A stretch of 50,379 nucleotides of DNA from Nodosilinea sp. P-1105 (GTDB lineage Bacteria > Cyanobacteriota > Cyanobacteriia > Phormidesmidales > Phormidesmidaceae). Within the stretch, counting starts at the first letter, position 1. Every line of letters starts with the position of its first letter. Location: the NCBI RefSeq assembly GCF_012911975.1, contig NZ_SMDQ01000043.1, positions 1-50,379 of the forward strand, read 5' to 3'. The notes beneath the pieces were generated by a model. It was given only the letters and a program-made list of their open reading frames with translations. It did not search any database and was not told where the DNA came from. Positions 43,036 through 50,379 of the stretch are shown here, one piece after another. The translations under genes were made by a program, and so were the position numbers.

Positions 43036-44568
43036 TTAAAACTCCATCCGCTGGTATTCAGCGACGGAGGCTGCCGCCGGACGGGCCCGCTGGCGGGCCC
43101 AATCCCGCAATGCGGTCACCTGTTCACTCATGGTCTTAGACAGCGGCAGCGTCGAGCGAATGGCTGCGATAATGTCAAGCTGAGTGAACTCTCGTCCTTG
43201 GGCAAATGCTTCGTACATGGCAGAAATCAAGCCCTGCTCAATTTCTGCTCCAGAAAATCCATCACAGACCTTTGTCAGTTGGTCGAGGTCAAAGCGGTCA
43301 ATGTCGCGCCGCCGCTTTTGCAGATGGATTTGAAAAATATCCTTGCGCTCTTCGGAGTTGGGCAGGTCAACAAAGAAGATTTCATCGAACCGGCCTTTGC
43401 GCAGAAACTCACTCGGCAACCGTTCCACTCGGTTAGCGGTCGCCATCACAAAGACAGGGGAGGTTTTTTCCTGCATCCAGGTGAGGAAGGTACCAAAAAT
43501 GCGGCTAGAGGTGCCACCGTCGGAATCAGAAGAGCCCGTACCGCCAGCAAAGGCTTTATCAATTTCATCGATAAATAGGATGGCGGGGGAAATGGATTCG
43601 GCGGTCCGCAGGGCAGCCCGCAAATTAGCTTCAGAACGACCTACCGTAGACCCGTCATATACCCGACCTAAATCTAGCCTTAGCAGGGGTAACCCCCAGA
43701 GCCTAGAGGTGGTCTTGGCAATCAGCGACTTACCACAACCGGGCACCCCCAAAATCAACATTCCCTTGGGTTGGGGCAAGCCATACTCTCTAGCTCGTTC
43801 GGTAAAGGCGTCAGAGCGCTGCTTTAACCAATGCTTCAACTCTTCCAAGCCGCCTACGGAATCAATGGTTTCATCGACATCCATAAACTCAAGAATGCCG
43901 TTGCGGCGAATCAATTGCTTCTTTTCGGAGAGAACAATATCCACCTCTTCAGCGGTTAGGCGCTTAGCCATTACCCGAGCCTTGCGGTAGACCTTCTCGG
44001 CTTCATCCCGAGTCAGCCCTAGGGCCGCTTTCAACAGCTTCTCTCGCTCTTCGGTGGAAATGCTACCACCCCGGGCTCGATTCATTTCAGTGGAGAGTAC
44101 CTCATCTAGCTCGGTCATGTCAGGTAGGGGGAAGTCGAGCACCACCACCTCTTTCTCTAGCTCGATGGGCACCTCTTGTACCGGAGACATTAAAACAATA
44201 GTCTTGCGGGTACCCTTGAGGGCAACGATCGCATCCCGTAAACATCGAGTAACGGCTGGAGAATCCTTAAATGGATGCAAATCTTTGAAGATAAAGATAC
44301 CGGGCTCTCGCTGCCGAATTACCCACTCCACAGCGGCTTCCGGAGAAACTGTATTGTTGTGCTGAGTCCCAGACCCCTGGGCCCCGGACTCAACCATGCC
44401 TCGAGTCATGGTCCAAGTGTAGACTCGCAGGGGCGACTTGACGTCCTGATCTCGAGATAGGTGCCGTGCCACCATAGCGATCGTTTGCTCAGCCCGCTCT
44501 TCCTCAAAGGTGACCAGATAAATCAGAGGATATTGGGCTTGTACTAGTACGTTTAAATCCTCTCGCAT
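43036..44568 (-). CDS. ycf46: Ycf46-like AAA ATPase
   Basis: 510 residues. The N-terminal half (about 1-240) is the Ycf46-type domain (MREDLNVLVQAQYPLIYLVT, IFKDLHPFK). The C-terminal AAA domain has Walker A GVPGCGKSL, Walker B LFIDEIDKAF and sensor/arginine-finger segments (VMATANR, LRKGRFDE). Ycf46 is conserved in cyanobacteria and some plastids and has been linked to photosynthetic regulation and inorganic-carbon use. Confidence 0.93.
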   Translation of the reverse strand: MREDLNVLVQAQYPLIYLVTFEEERAEQTIAMVARHLSRDQDVKSPLRVYTWTMTRGMVESGAQGSGTQHNNTVSPEAAVEWVIRQREPGIFIFKDLHPFKDSPAVTRCLRDAIVALKGTRKTIVLMSPVQEVPIELEKEVVVLDFPLPDMTELDEVLSTEMNRARGGSISTEEREKLLKAALGLTRDEAEKVYRKARVMAKRLTAEEVDIVLSEKKQLIRRNGILEFMDVDETIDSVGGLEELKHWLKQRSDAFTERAREYGLPQPKGMLILGVPGCGKSLIAKTTSRLWGLPLLRLDLGRVYDGSTVGRSEANLRAALRTAESISPAILFIDEIDKAFAGGTGSSDSDGGTSSRIFGTFLTWMQEKTSPVFVMATANRVERLPSEFLRKGRFDEIFFVDLPNSEERKDIFQIHLQKRRRDIDRFDLDQLTKVCDGFSGAEIEQGLISAMYEAFAQGREFTQLDIIAAIRSTLPLSKTMSEQVTALRDWARQRARPAAASVAEYQRMEF

Positions 44569-44686
44569 GACTGATACCTTTTCGGCTCTACAGGGCTATC
44601 AACAATCAAAGCAGTCAAACTTAATTCAACACAGTTCTACTGAACACATTTTCTTGAATAAACCCAGCAAAGTCGCTTGAACTGAG

Positions 44687-45037
44687 TTAACAGACAACCA
44701 ACTCGCCCTCATCCAATTGCCCTGGCTGAGCAATGACGCCTGCGGCTTCGACAGGAGGCAGGGGATGATCCGAGCTACCAGAGGTAGATACTTCCGCAAG
44801 CTCACCGTCGCGCATGACCAAAGAGGTTGAACAGCTCGGACAACTATGGAGTTGATAAGTATGACCGAACGCGGCCTCTAAGCCGTCAACCACATCAGAA
44901 TTGGCCAGGTAGAAATCAATGGCACGCTTAGCGATCGCAGACATTGCCTCCCCCTCTACAGCCGATCGAATCTTTAGCTGACGATGCAAGTCTGGTGGTA
45001 AATACAGCGTGACCTTAGTCGCTTTTTGCTCTTCCAT
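44687..45037 (-). CDS. Ribbon-helix-helix protein with a CxxC segment
   Basis: 116 residues. The first 50 show an RHH/CopG-like pattern (KVTLYLPPDLHRQLKIRSA, AIAKRAIDFYL). A linker leads to HSCPSCSTSLVMRDGEL, one CxxC knuckle, and an acidic tail ending in Cys. It may be a DNA-binding regulator or the antitoxin half of a pair, but no toxin gene is adjacent. Located 118 bp upstream of ycf46 on the same strand. Confidence 0.7.
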   Translation of the reverse strand: MEEQKATKVTLYLPPDLHRQLKIRSAVEGEAMSAIAKRAIDFYLANSDVVDGLEAAFGHTYQLHSCPSCSTSLVMRDGELAEVSTSGSSDHPLPPVEAAGVIAQPGQLDEGELVVC

Positions 45038-45617
45038 AACGCACTTCTAATAGGGGTAACCCGGGTATGTAAGTACTCTAAGCGGCTTCCTCTGGGCTGT
45101 CAAGACAGCATAGCGTCATGACGTCATTTCCGTAACATAGCTTTACGTTGCTCCATAGTCAGACATAATGTTCGCCATGTGCTTTCACTCCCCCACTCCT
45201 TCACTCCCCTCAGCTAGCCTAGCTAACCGAACCCAGGCTTGGGGAATAACGTAAACTTATGCGACGACTGGGGCATTGGTCTGGCTTGCGGCAGCAATGG
45301 CAGACTTGGTGTGTTGGTCTTTGGCGTGTTATGACTTGTCCCGATTCGGGTGGCCAACCCCAATTCGCTTTGGTGGTCCTTGATTGGCTGATAGAACTGG
45401 CTTCCGATCATGCTTAGGGGTGGGTGTTTCGGGGGCTACCCTACACGCCTGGGCCGCCATCACGAGGTTGACCGTAGCTACGACAAAGAGGTGGCCCTGG
45501 GGCAGTCCAAAGTTGGAGGTGGATTGTTGCTTGACTGGGGTTGTCATAACCCGCCTAAGCGGGCACCATAAGCGGACGATCACCATTTTTATAGGGGCAG
45601 CCTTGATACCAGAGACT
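45038..45617. other. Intergenic upstream of recQ
   Basis: No confident gene. A 71-codon minus-strand frame (from 45547) and another at 45223-45411 have ordinary composition but no recognisable content. A small hairpin CCCGCCTAAGCGGG lies at about 45550. Confidence 0.4.
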
Positions 45618-47798
45618 ATGGTCGAGAAAACATCACCAACCCAGGTTTTTCCCTCTTTAGAAGGGGCGCTGAAACACTTCTTTGGCTATGACCAGTTTCG
45701 TCCCGGGCAACGCCGGGTGATCGAAGCGGTGCTGAAAAACCAGGATGCCCTGGTGATCATGCCTACGGGGGGTGGCAAATCTCTGTGTTACCAGTTGCCA
45801 GCCTTGCTCAAGCTAGGGGTGATGGTGGTGGTGTCGCCGCTAATTGCTCTGATGCAAGACCAGGTCGATAGTTTGCAAGATAACGGCATTGCGGCCACCT
45901 GCCTGAACAGCGCCCTAGACTATGACACACTATGTCAGCGGGAAGCGGCCCTGCGGGCGGGGCAGGTGAATCTGCTGTACGTTTCCCCAGAGCGGCTGAT
46001 GCGTCCAGGCGGTGTTCAACTGTTGGAGCACCTAATGCAAACAGTCGGGGTCAGTGGGTTTGCCATTGATGAAGCCCACTGTGTGTCAGAGTGGGGCCAC
46101 GACTTTCGGCCTGAATATCGGCAGTTGTCAACACTGCGGGAGAGGTTTCCGCAAGTTGCAGTCATAGCCCTCACGGCTACGGCCACTGAGCGGGTCCGCC
46201 AGGATATTGCCCAGCAACTGCGGTTGCGAGACCCCCTGATTCAGGTGTCTAGCTTTAACCGGGCCAATTTATTCTACGAGGTGCGGCCAAAGGGGCGCGA
46301 CAGCTATCAAACTCTGCGACAGCAGGTGAAACAACATCAGGGCTCGGGAATTATCTACTGCCTCAGCCGTAAGCGGGTGGATGAGTTAGCCCAGCGCTTG
46401 ACCGTCGATGGGGAATCGGTATTGCCTTACCACGCCGGGTTATCTGACCAGGTGCGACGAGACAACCAAACCCGGTTCATCCGTGATGATGTGCGGTTGA
46501 TGGTGGCTACCGTGGCCTTTGGCATGGGGATTAACAAGCCCGACGTCCGCTTTGTAATTCATTACGACATTCCCCGTAATATTGAGGGCTACTACCAAGA
46601 GAGTGGCCGGGCCGGGCGAGATGGGGAACCAGCCCACTGCACCCTGTACCTGGCCTACGGGGATGTGGCCACCGCCGACTATTTGATTAGTCAAAAACCC
46701 GATGCTGAGGAACAGCGGATTGCCCGCCAGCAACTACGGCAGATGGTGGACTACGCGGAAGCGACCGTGTGCCGTCGCCAGGTACAACTCAGCTACTTTG
46801 GTGAAACCCTAAACGGGCTGTGCCATCAGTGTGATAACTGCATCAATCCGCCGCCCCTCGAAGACTGGACGATTGAGGCCCAGAAGTTTCTGTCCTGCGT
46901 GGCCCGCTGTCAAGAGCGGTTTGGCATGACCCATATTATTGACGTGCTGCGGGGCTCTAAAAAGCAGAAGATTCTGGATCTGAAGCACGATCGCCTATCA
47001 ACCCATGGTATTGGTAAAGACCGATCAGTGGACGAGTGGCGCTTGTTGGGGCGATCGCTGCTACACCAGCGATTAGTCGATGAAACCACCGATGGCTACC
47101 CGGTACTCAAGCTGAATGCGGCCAGTTGGCAGATCCTGCGCCAGCAACTGCCGGTGCAGGTGGCGGTTGCCCAGCGGTTTGCCGATGCGCCTTCTGAGAT
47201 GGTCGACCGTCCCGAGGTGGCCCAGTTGTTGAGCATCCTGAAGACCCTACGTAAACAGTTAGCCGATCAACAAAGTGTGCCCCCCTATGTGGTGTTTCCA
47301 GAGTCGGCCCTGCGGCAAATGGCCCAAACTCGGCCCCAAACCCTGGAGTCCTTTAGTCAGGTCTCGGGGGTCGGTCGTCGGAAGCTAGACCAATATGGTC
47401 AGGTGTTTACCGACCGAATTCGCCAGTTTTGTGCCGACTATGGCCTTGAGTCGGACCCTGGAGCGGCGCGCCGATCGCGCCCAGGTCGAGAACGACACCA
47501 ACGGGTTGGCGATACCCATCGCCACACCCTGGCCCTTTACCACCAAGGGCTGTCCGTCGAGGCCATTGCCAGCCAGCGGGGCCTACGCCCCAGCACCATT
47601 GCCAGCCACCTGGAGCGCCTGATCCGCCAGGGAGAGACGGTTGATTTGGATCGATTGGTCGCCCCTGAGGATCAACGAGCCATCCAGGCGGTGTTGACCG
47701 AGATGGGGGACAGCTCGCTGACTGATATCCGCGATCGCCTCGGCCCCACCTACAGCTACGAAGCGATCCGACTGGTGCGGGCTTGCCAGCGGGCCTAA
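45618..47798 (+). CDS. recQ: ATP-dependent DNA helicase RecQ
   Basis: 726 residues from the ATG at 45618 (MVEKTSPTQ); the frame runs upstream but without helicase content. Helicase motifs: QFRPGQ, Walker A TGGGKS (about 50-55), DEAH box (151-154), TATA-containing motif III and the QESGRAGRDGE arginine-finger motif. The RecQ zinc cluster follows (ATVCRR through CHQCDNC), then a winged helix, an HRDC domain (SALRQMAQTRPQTLESF) and an extra C-terminal HTH (LSVEAIASQRGLRPSTIASH). It unwinds DNA in recombinational repair. Confidence 0.95.
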   Translation: MVEKTSPTQVFPSLEGALKHFFGYDQFRPGQRRVIEAVLKNQDALVIMPTGGGKSLCYQLPALLKLGVMVVVSPLIALMQDQVDSLQDNGIAATCLNSALDYDTLCQREAALRAGQVNLLYVSPERLMRPGGVQLLEHLMQTVGVSGFAIDEAHCVSEWGHDFRPEYRQLSTLRERFPQVAVIALTATATERVRQDIAQQLRLRDPLIQVSSFNRANLFYEVRPKGRDSYQTLRQQVKQHQGSGIIYCLSRKRVDELAQRLTVDGESVLPYHAGLSDQVRRDNQTRFIRDDVRLMVATVAFGMGINKPDVRFVIHYDIPRNIEGYYQESGRAGRDGEPAHCTLYLAYGDVATADYLISQKPDAEEQRIARQQLRQMVDYAEATVCRRQVQLSYFGETLNGLCHQCDNCINPPPLEDWTIEAQKFLSCVARCQERFGMTHIIDVLRGSKKQKILDLKHDRLSTHGIGKDRSVDEWRLLGRSLLHQRLVDETTDGYPVLKLNAASWQILRQQLPVQVAVAQRFADAPSEMVDRPEVAQLLSILKTLRKQLADQQSVPPYVVFPESALRQMAQTRPQTLESFSQVSGVGRRKLDQYGQVFTDRIRQFCADYGLESDPGAARRSRPGRERHQRVGDTHRHTLALYHQGLSVEAIASQRGLRPSTIASHLERLIRQGETVDLDRLVAPEDQRAIQAVLTEMGDSSLTDIRDRLGPTYSYEAIRLVRACQRA

Positions 47799-47858
47799 CA
47801 TTGGGTCAAAGAAATCATGATGGGAAATGTGACTTAGGGCTCACGGTTCACGGTACAC

Positions 47859-47889
47859 GGTTTAAGGCGAGCCGTAGACCGTGCACCGT
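47859..47889 (+). repeat. Dispersed repeat, copy 2
   Basis: An exact 31-base inverted match to 27012-27042. It sits in a larger palindromic zone at about 47838-47905 made of CACGGT/ACCGTG units. A weaker relative occurs at about 48595-48640 (GGCTGGCCGTGATCC). Confidence 0.75.
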
Positions 47890-47930
47890 AGACCGTGCAC
47901 CGGCCCCGTCGCGTCTAGCTTGACAGACCA

Positions 47931-48506
47931 CTAGCGCTCCAAAGGCTGAATCTCCACCGGGTCTCCTACGGCCAAACCCAGTTCTGCGGCTCGCCCGGCT
48001 CGCAGTTCAATCACATGGTCGATTAGTTGATCCTCGGGGCCATAGGTAGGGCAAGGATCGGCAGTACAGGGGGGCACCTCCGATGCGATCGCCTGAATTG
48101 TGCCCTCATAGATGAACACCATGTCCAGCGGGACCGGCACATTTTTCATCCAGAAGCTGACCCGACGAGGAAACGTCATGGGAAAAACCATGCCGCGATC
48201 GTCCGGTAAGGGGTCCCGGTACATGAGCCCCAGGGACTGTTGCTGAGGGGTAGCGGCAACCTCTAAAAAGATTTCTTCACCCCCCAGGATCGTTACCGCA
48301 CTGATGGGCAGCTCCTGGGCCAGGTTTTGGTGCTCTGTCGCCCTAGATGTACCCTCTGGGCTGTCCTGGGGGGCCGGGCCGGGGGCGGTAGCGTTAATGT
48401 CAGGATTAGCTTCGCTGGTCGAGCATCCGGCCCCCAGAGCTAACACCATCACCAGGCCCCCCCCCACTAAAGCCCGGCTGAACCAGTTGAAGGAGAGGGA
48501 ACTCAT
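47931..48506 (-). CDS. DUF192 lipoprotein
   Basis: 191 residues from the ATG at 48506; a start at 48539 is possible, but the shorter one places a lipoprotein signal at the N-terminus (LVGGGLVMVLALGAGC). The DUF192 domain follows: ILGGEEIFLEVAATPQQQSLGLMYR, GMVFPMTFPRRVSFWMKNV, LDMVFI and the C-terminal ELRAGRAAELGLAVGD. The family is of unknown function and usually exported. Confidence 0.85.
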   Translation of the reverse strand: MSSLSFNWFSRALVGGGLVMVLALGAGCSTSEANPDINATAPGPAPQDSPEGTSRATEHQNLAQELPISAVTILGGEEIFLEVAATPQQQSLGLMYRDPLPDDRGMVFPMTFPRRVSFWMKNVPVPLDMVFIYEGTIQAIASEVPPCTADPCPTYGPEDQLIDHVIELRAGRAAELGLAVGDPVEIQPLER

Positions 48507-48728
48507 CAGTCGAGGGTAGAAATGGGGCAGATTAGGCATAGGATAGCGTTCGATGGAAAGGGGGGGCGACCAGCAGGGGTTACGATTCAAGGTTTCAGGT
48601 TTACGGCTGGCCGTGATCCGCAGGCCGTAAATCGTGAACCCCCCATCAAAGACCCCAGCATAATCAGATTGACTGAGCACTAGTTGACGCTTTATCGTAC
48701 CGAAAAGTTCATGGTTTAAGGCAATTGC

Positions 48729-49424
48729 CTAGGTTTCCCGCAGCACATAGCCCACCCCCCGCACCGTTTGAATGATTCGCTTCTCATCTTCGCCGTCGAT
48801 TTTGAGCCGCAGATATCGGATATATACCTCAATCACGTTAGATTCCCCGACAAAGTCGTAACCCCACACATTCTCCAAAATCTGTTCTCGGGGTAGCACC
48901 TCCCGGGGATGCTCCATTAAGTATTTCAGCAGCTCAAACTCCTTCATTGTCAGCTCGATAATGCGACCATTGCGCAGTGCCTGGCGGCTAGCGATATCTA
49001 AAATCAAATCCCCAAACCGCAGGTTCTCTGCATCCGTGGGGGGGGCTTGCAGATAAAGCTGCACAATTTTCAAAAACGTATCGGCTCGGTAGGGCTTCAG
49101 GAAATAATCATCGGCCCCGCATTCTAGGCAGGCAATCCGGTCTTCTAAGCTGTCTTTGGCCATCAGCAGCACAATGGGCGCTTTTAGTCCCCGGCTGCGT
49201 AGGGTTTGGCACAGCACTAACCCCGATTCTCCTCCCAACAGGCGATCGACCACCACCAGCGCGGGTTTACCCTCTAGGGCCAGGGCCACCCCTGCTTTGG
49301 CGGTATAAGCCGTGGACGGTACGTAGCCTGCTTCTTGTAGATCAAACCCCATTTGGCGGATTTGGCTCTCATTGGTGCCAACTAACAAGACCTGGGGACC
49401 AGGATCTAGGGTGATGGAGCCCAT
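48729..49424 (-). CDS. nblR: NblR-like OmpR-family response regulator
   Basis: 231 residues: receiver domain (about 10-125) and winged-helix DNA-binding domain (about 135-229, with ELTMKEFELLKYLMEH and TVRGVGYVLR). The phospho-acceptor Asp60 and Lys110 are present, but the usual acidic pair is replaced (LLVGTNES) and the switch Thr is Met88. Such an atypical receiver fits NblR, the non-bleaching regulator that works without phosphorylation, and the overall sequence is close to it. A different OmpR-type regulator is possible. Confidence 0.65.
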   Translation of the reverse strand: MGSITLDPGPQVLLVGTNESQIRQMGFDLQEAGYVPSTAYTAKAGVALALEGKPALVVVDRLLGGESGLVLCQTLRSRGLKAPIVLLMAKDSLEDRIACLECGADDYFLKPYRADTFLKIVQLYLQAPPTDAENLRFGDLILDIASRQALRNGRIIELTMKEFELLKYLMEHPREVLPREQILENVWGYDFVGESNVIEVYIRYLRLKIDGEDEKRIIQTVRGVGYVLRET

Positions 49425-49706
49425 GGCGTCCTCTCAAGGCAATGAAGATAAATACTCATTTGCAAAACACGGCGATTATACCCTGTGATCTTATTCTTCG
49501 CCCTGAAGTAATAAGGAACAGGCATCGCCAGTCTTAGCTGGATAAGCGGTGACTGTGCACAGGAGCTCCGACCCATTGGCAGGGATTAACACGACTGGAC
49601 AACCAGGCTTTGCCTTGCCTGCCAGGGTAGCTTATGATCCAATCATTACTCTGACAAAGGGGCATTGTTGCCTGTTTATCGTGTTGCCCGTCTATTAGTG
49701 AGCATT
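49425..49706. other. Divergent intergenic region nblR-like/gatC
   Basis: 282 bases without a gene. No strong -35/-10 pair or repeat stands out. Confidence 0.4.
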
Positions 49707-49994
49707 ATGATTGATCTGGAACAGGTGCGTAAGGTGGCCCTGCTGGCTCGGCTGGAGCTATCCCCGGAAGAGGAGCAACAGTTTACCGGGCAGCTCAATA
49801 GTATTTTGGACTATGTCGAGCAGCTGAAAGAGCTGGACACCGAGAACGTGGAGCCCACCACCCGGGCAATTGAGGTAGAAAATATTACCCGGGCTGACCA
49901 GCTCGAATCATTTGGCGATCGCGAGTCCATGCTCTCCTGCGCCCCCGATCGCGAGGATAACTTCTTCAAGGTGCCCAAAATCCTAGACGAGTAG
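49707..49994 (+). CDS. gatC: Asp-tRNA(Asn)/Glu-tRNA(Gln) amidotransferase subunit C
   Basis: 95 residues from the ATG at 49707 ([18 protein letters not shown]); the frame opens at 49665 without a better start. Family features are visible: [35 protein letters not shown] and the C-terminal [10 protein letters not shown]. With GatA and GatB (not in the window) it forms Gln-tRNA and Asn-tRNA by amidation. Confidence 0.95.
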   Translation: MIDLEQVRKVALLARLELSPEEEQQFTGQLNSILDYVEQLKELDTENVEPTTRAIEVENITRADQLESFGDRESMLSCAPDREDNFFKVPKILDE

Positions 49995-50379
49995 GATTTC
50001 CCCCTAGTTGTAGGGCTGGCACTGCCAGCCTTGTCAAGGTGGTGGATTTAGGTTCGCCGTAGCTCGCGATACTTGGTGGGAAAGCCAGATGGGCTGCGCG
50101 GAAGGGTTGACCTGTAGGAGGTGTTGTCGCGCTTCGCATTGCACAGGAAGACGTGGTTGGCCTGTTGGGTCAGCTCCCTAAACGCCATCTATATGAGCCC
50201 TAAATCTTAGAAAAAGCTGCCAATGCTTTTTTAGTTAGGTCACCTTGAAAGGGGTGGGCTGGCACTGCCCACCCTACGAAAGCTACGATCGCTGACTTGA
50301 AGCTCCCGGTTCGCTCATTTCTAAGGAGGTTCCTCAGATTCTGGCCCCAGCCGAGTGTAAATACTCACCGGGAAGTTGA
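49995..50379. other. Intergenic end of window with palindromic repeats
   Basis: No gene. The palindromes GGCTGGCACTGCCAGCC (about 50020-50036) and GTGGGCTGGCACTGCCCAC (about 50255-50273, flanked by GGG and CCTACG) are close relatives of each other and of the repeat at 33442-33512. Confidence 0.6.

Noticed and set aside
43343..43990. A 215-codon plus-strand frame inside the ycf46 gene
   Set aside because: Antisense shadow of a strongly conserved AAA ATPase; Ser/Arg-rich composition.
45329..45547. Small minus-strand gene upstream of recQ
   Set aside because: Composition is ordinary but there is no family match I can name and the start is preceded by a small hairpin instead of a clear ribosome site; left as intergenic.

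Overview
The window is cyanobacterial chromosome, probably from a filamentous Leptolyngbya/Nodosilinea-like lineage (the genus is a guess). It carries psbA (photosystem II D1), ycf35 and ycf46 homologues, a cyAbrB regulator, an NblR-like regulator, and many copies of the HIP1 octamer GCGATCGC. Two textures alternate: an AT-rich accessory block at about 2.8-20.4 kb, and GC-rich core sequence from about 25.6 kb to the end.

1-2.8 kb: remnants and small genes, including a DUF2283 protein, a C-terminal tyrosine-recombinase fragment, a coupled pair of unknown genes and one further unknown gene with its own terminator. 2.9-22.1 kb: a cyano-compound/amide nitrogen module. Three separate cobalt-type nitrile hydratase/thiocyanate hydrolase-family enzymes lie within about 17 kb. 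They are (A) a minus-strand operon of a beta-like subunit, an alpha subunit with thiocyanate-hydrolase-like traits and a formamidase; (B) a minus-strand operon with an alpha subunit, a beta subunit split into two genes and an accessory protein; (C) an eight-gene plus-strand operon cobW-DUF1097-beta-alpha-accessory-cbtB-(His-rich membrane protein)-DUF1636 ending in a clear terminator. Around them sit an orphan NrtA/CmpA-like solute-binding protein, a complete SsuABC-like ABC importer, an isochorismatase-type hydrolase and an Lrp/AsnC regulator.

Three plus-strand units of this module (the orphan binding protein, the ABC importer, the cobW-NHase operon) have the same promoter layout, GTG-N8-TAC followed by exactly 22 nt and a -10-like hexamer. 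This is the layout of NtcA-activated (nitrogen-starvation) promoters. The inferred logic is: import a nitrile, cyanide, thiocyanate or amide-type nitrogen source, hydrate it with Co enzymes, release ammonia with formamidase, supply cobalt through CbtB and partners, and switch the set on under nitrogen limitation. Substrates are not determined by sequence.

22.1-25.6 kb: psbA (high-light type, Glu130) flanked by about 70-bp direct repeats, then small unknown genes and a MITE-like inverted repeat. 25.6-50 kb: ordinary core genes, namely a GT4 glycosyltransferase, ExbB/ExbD, a double-DUF4333 lipoprotein, a succinate dehydrogenase cytochrome b-type subunit, purH, a NIF3-like protein, thioredoxin, HU, a metallophosphatase, DUF924, a zinc metalloprotease, a HAD phosphatase, an M15-like peptidase with internal repeats, an inositol-monophosphatase-family enzyme, ycf35, ycf46, an RHH protein, recQ, a DUF192 lipoprotein, an NblR-like regulator and gatC. 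Many short dispersed inverted repeats lie between these genes.
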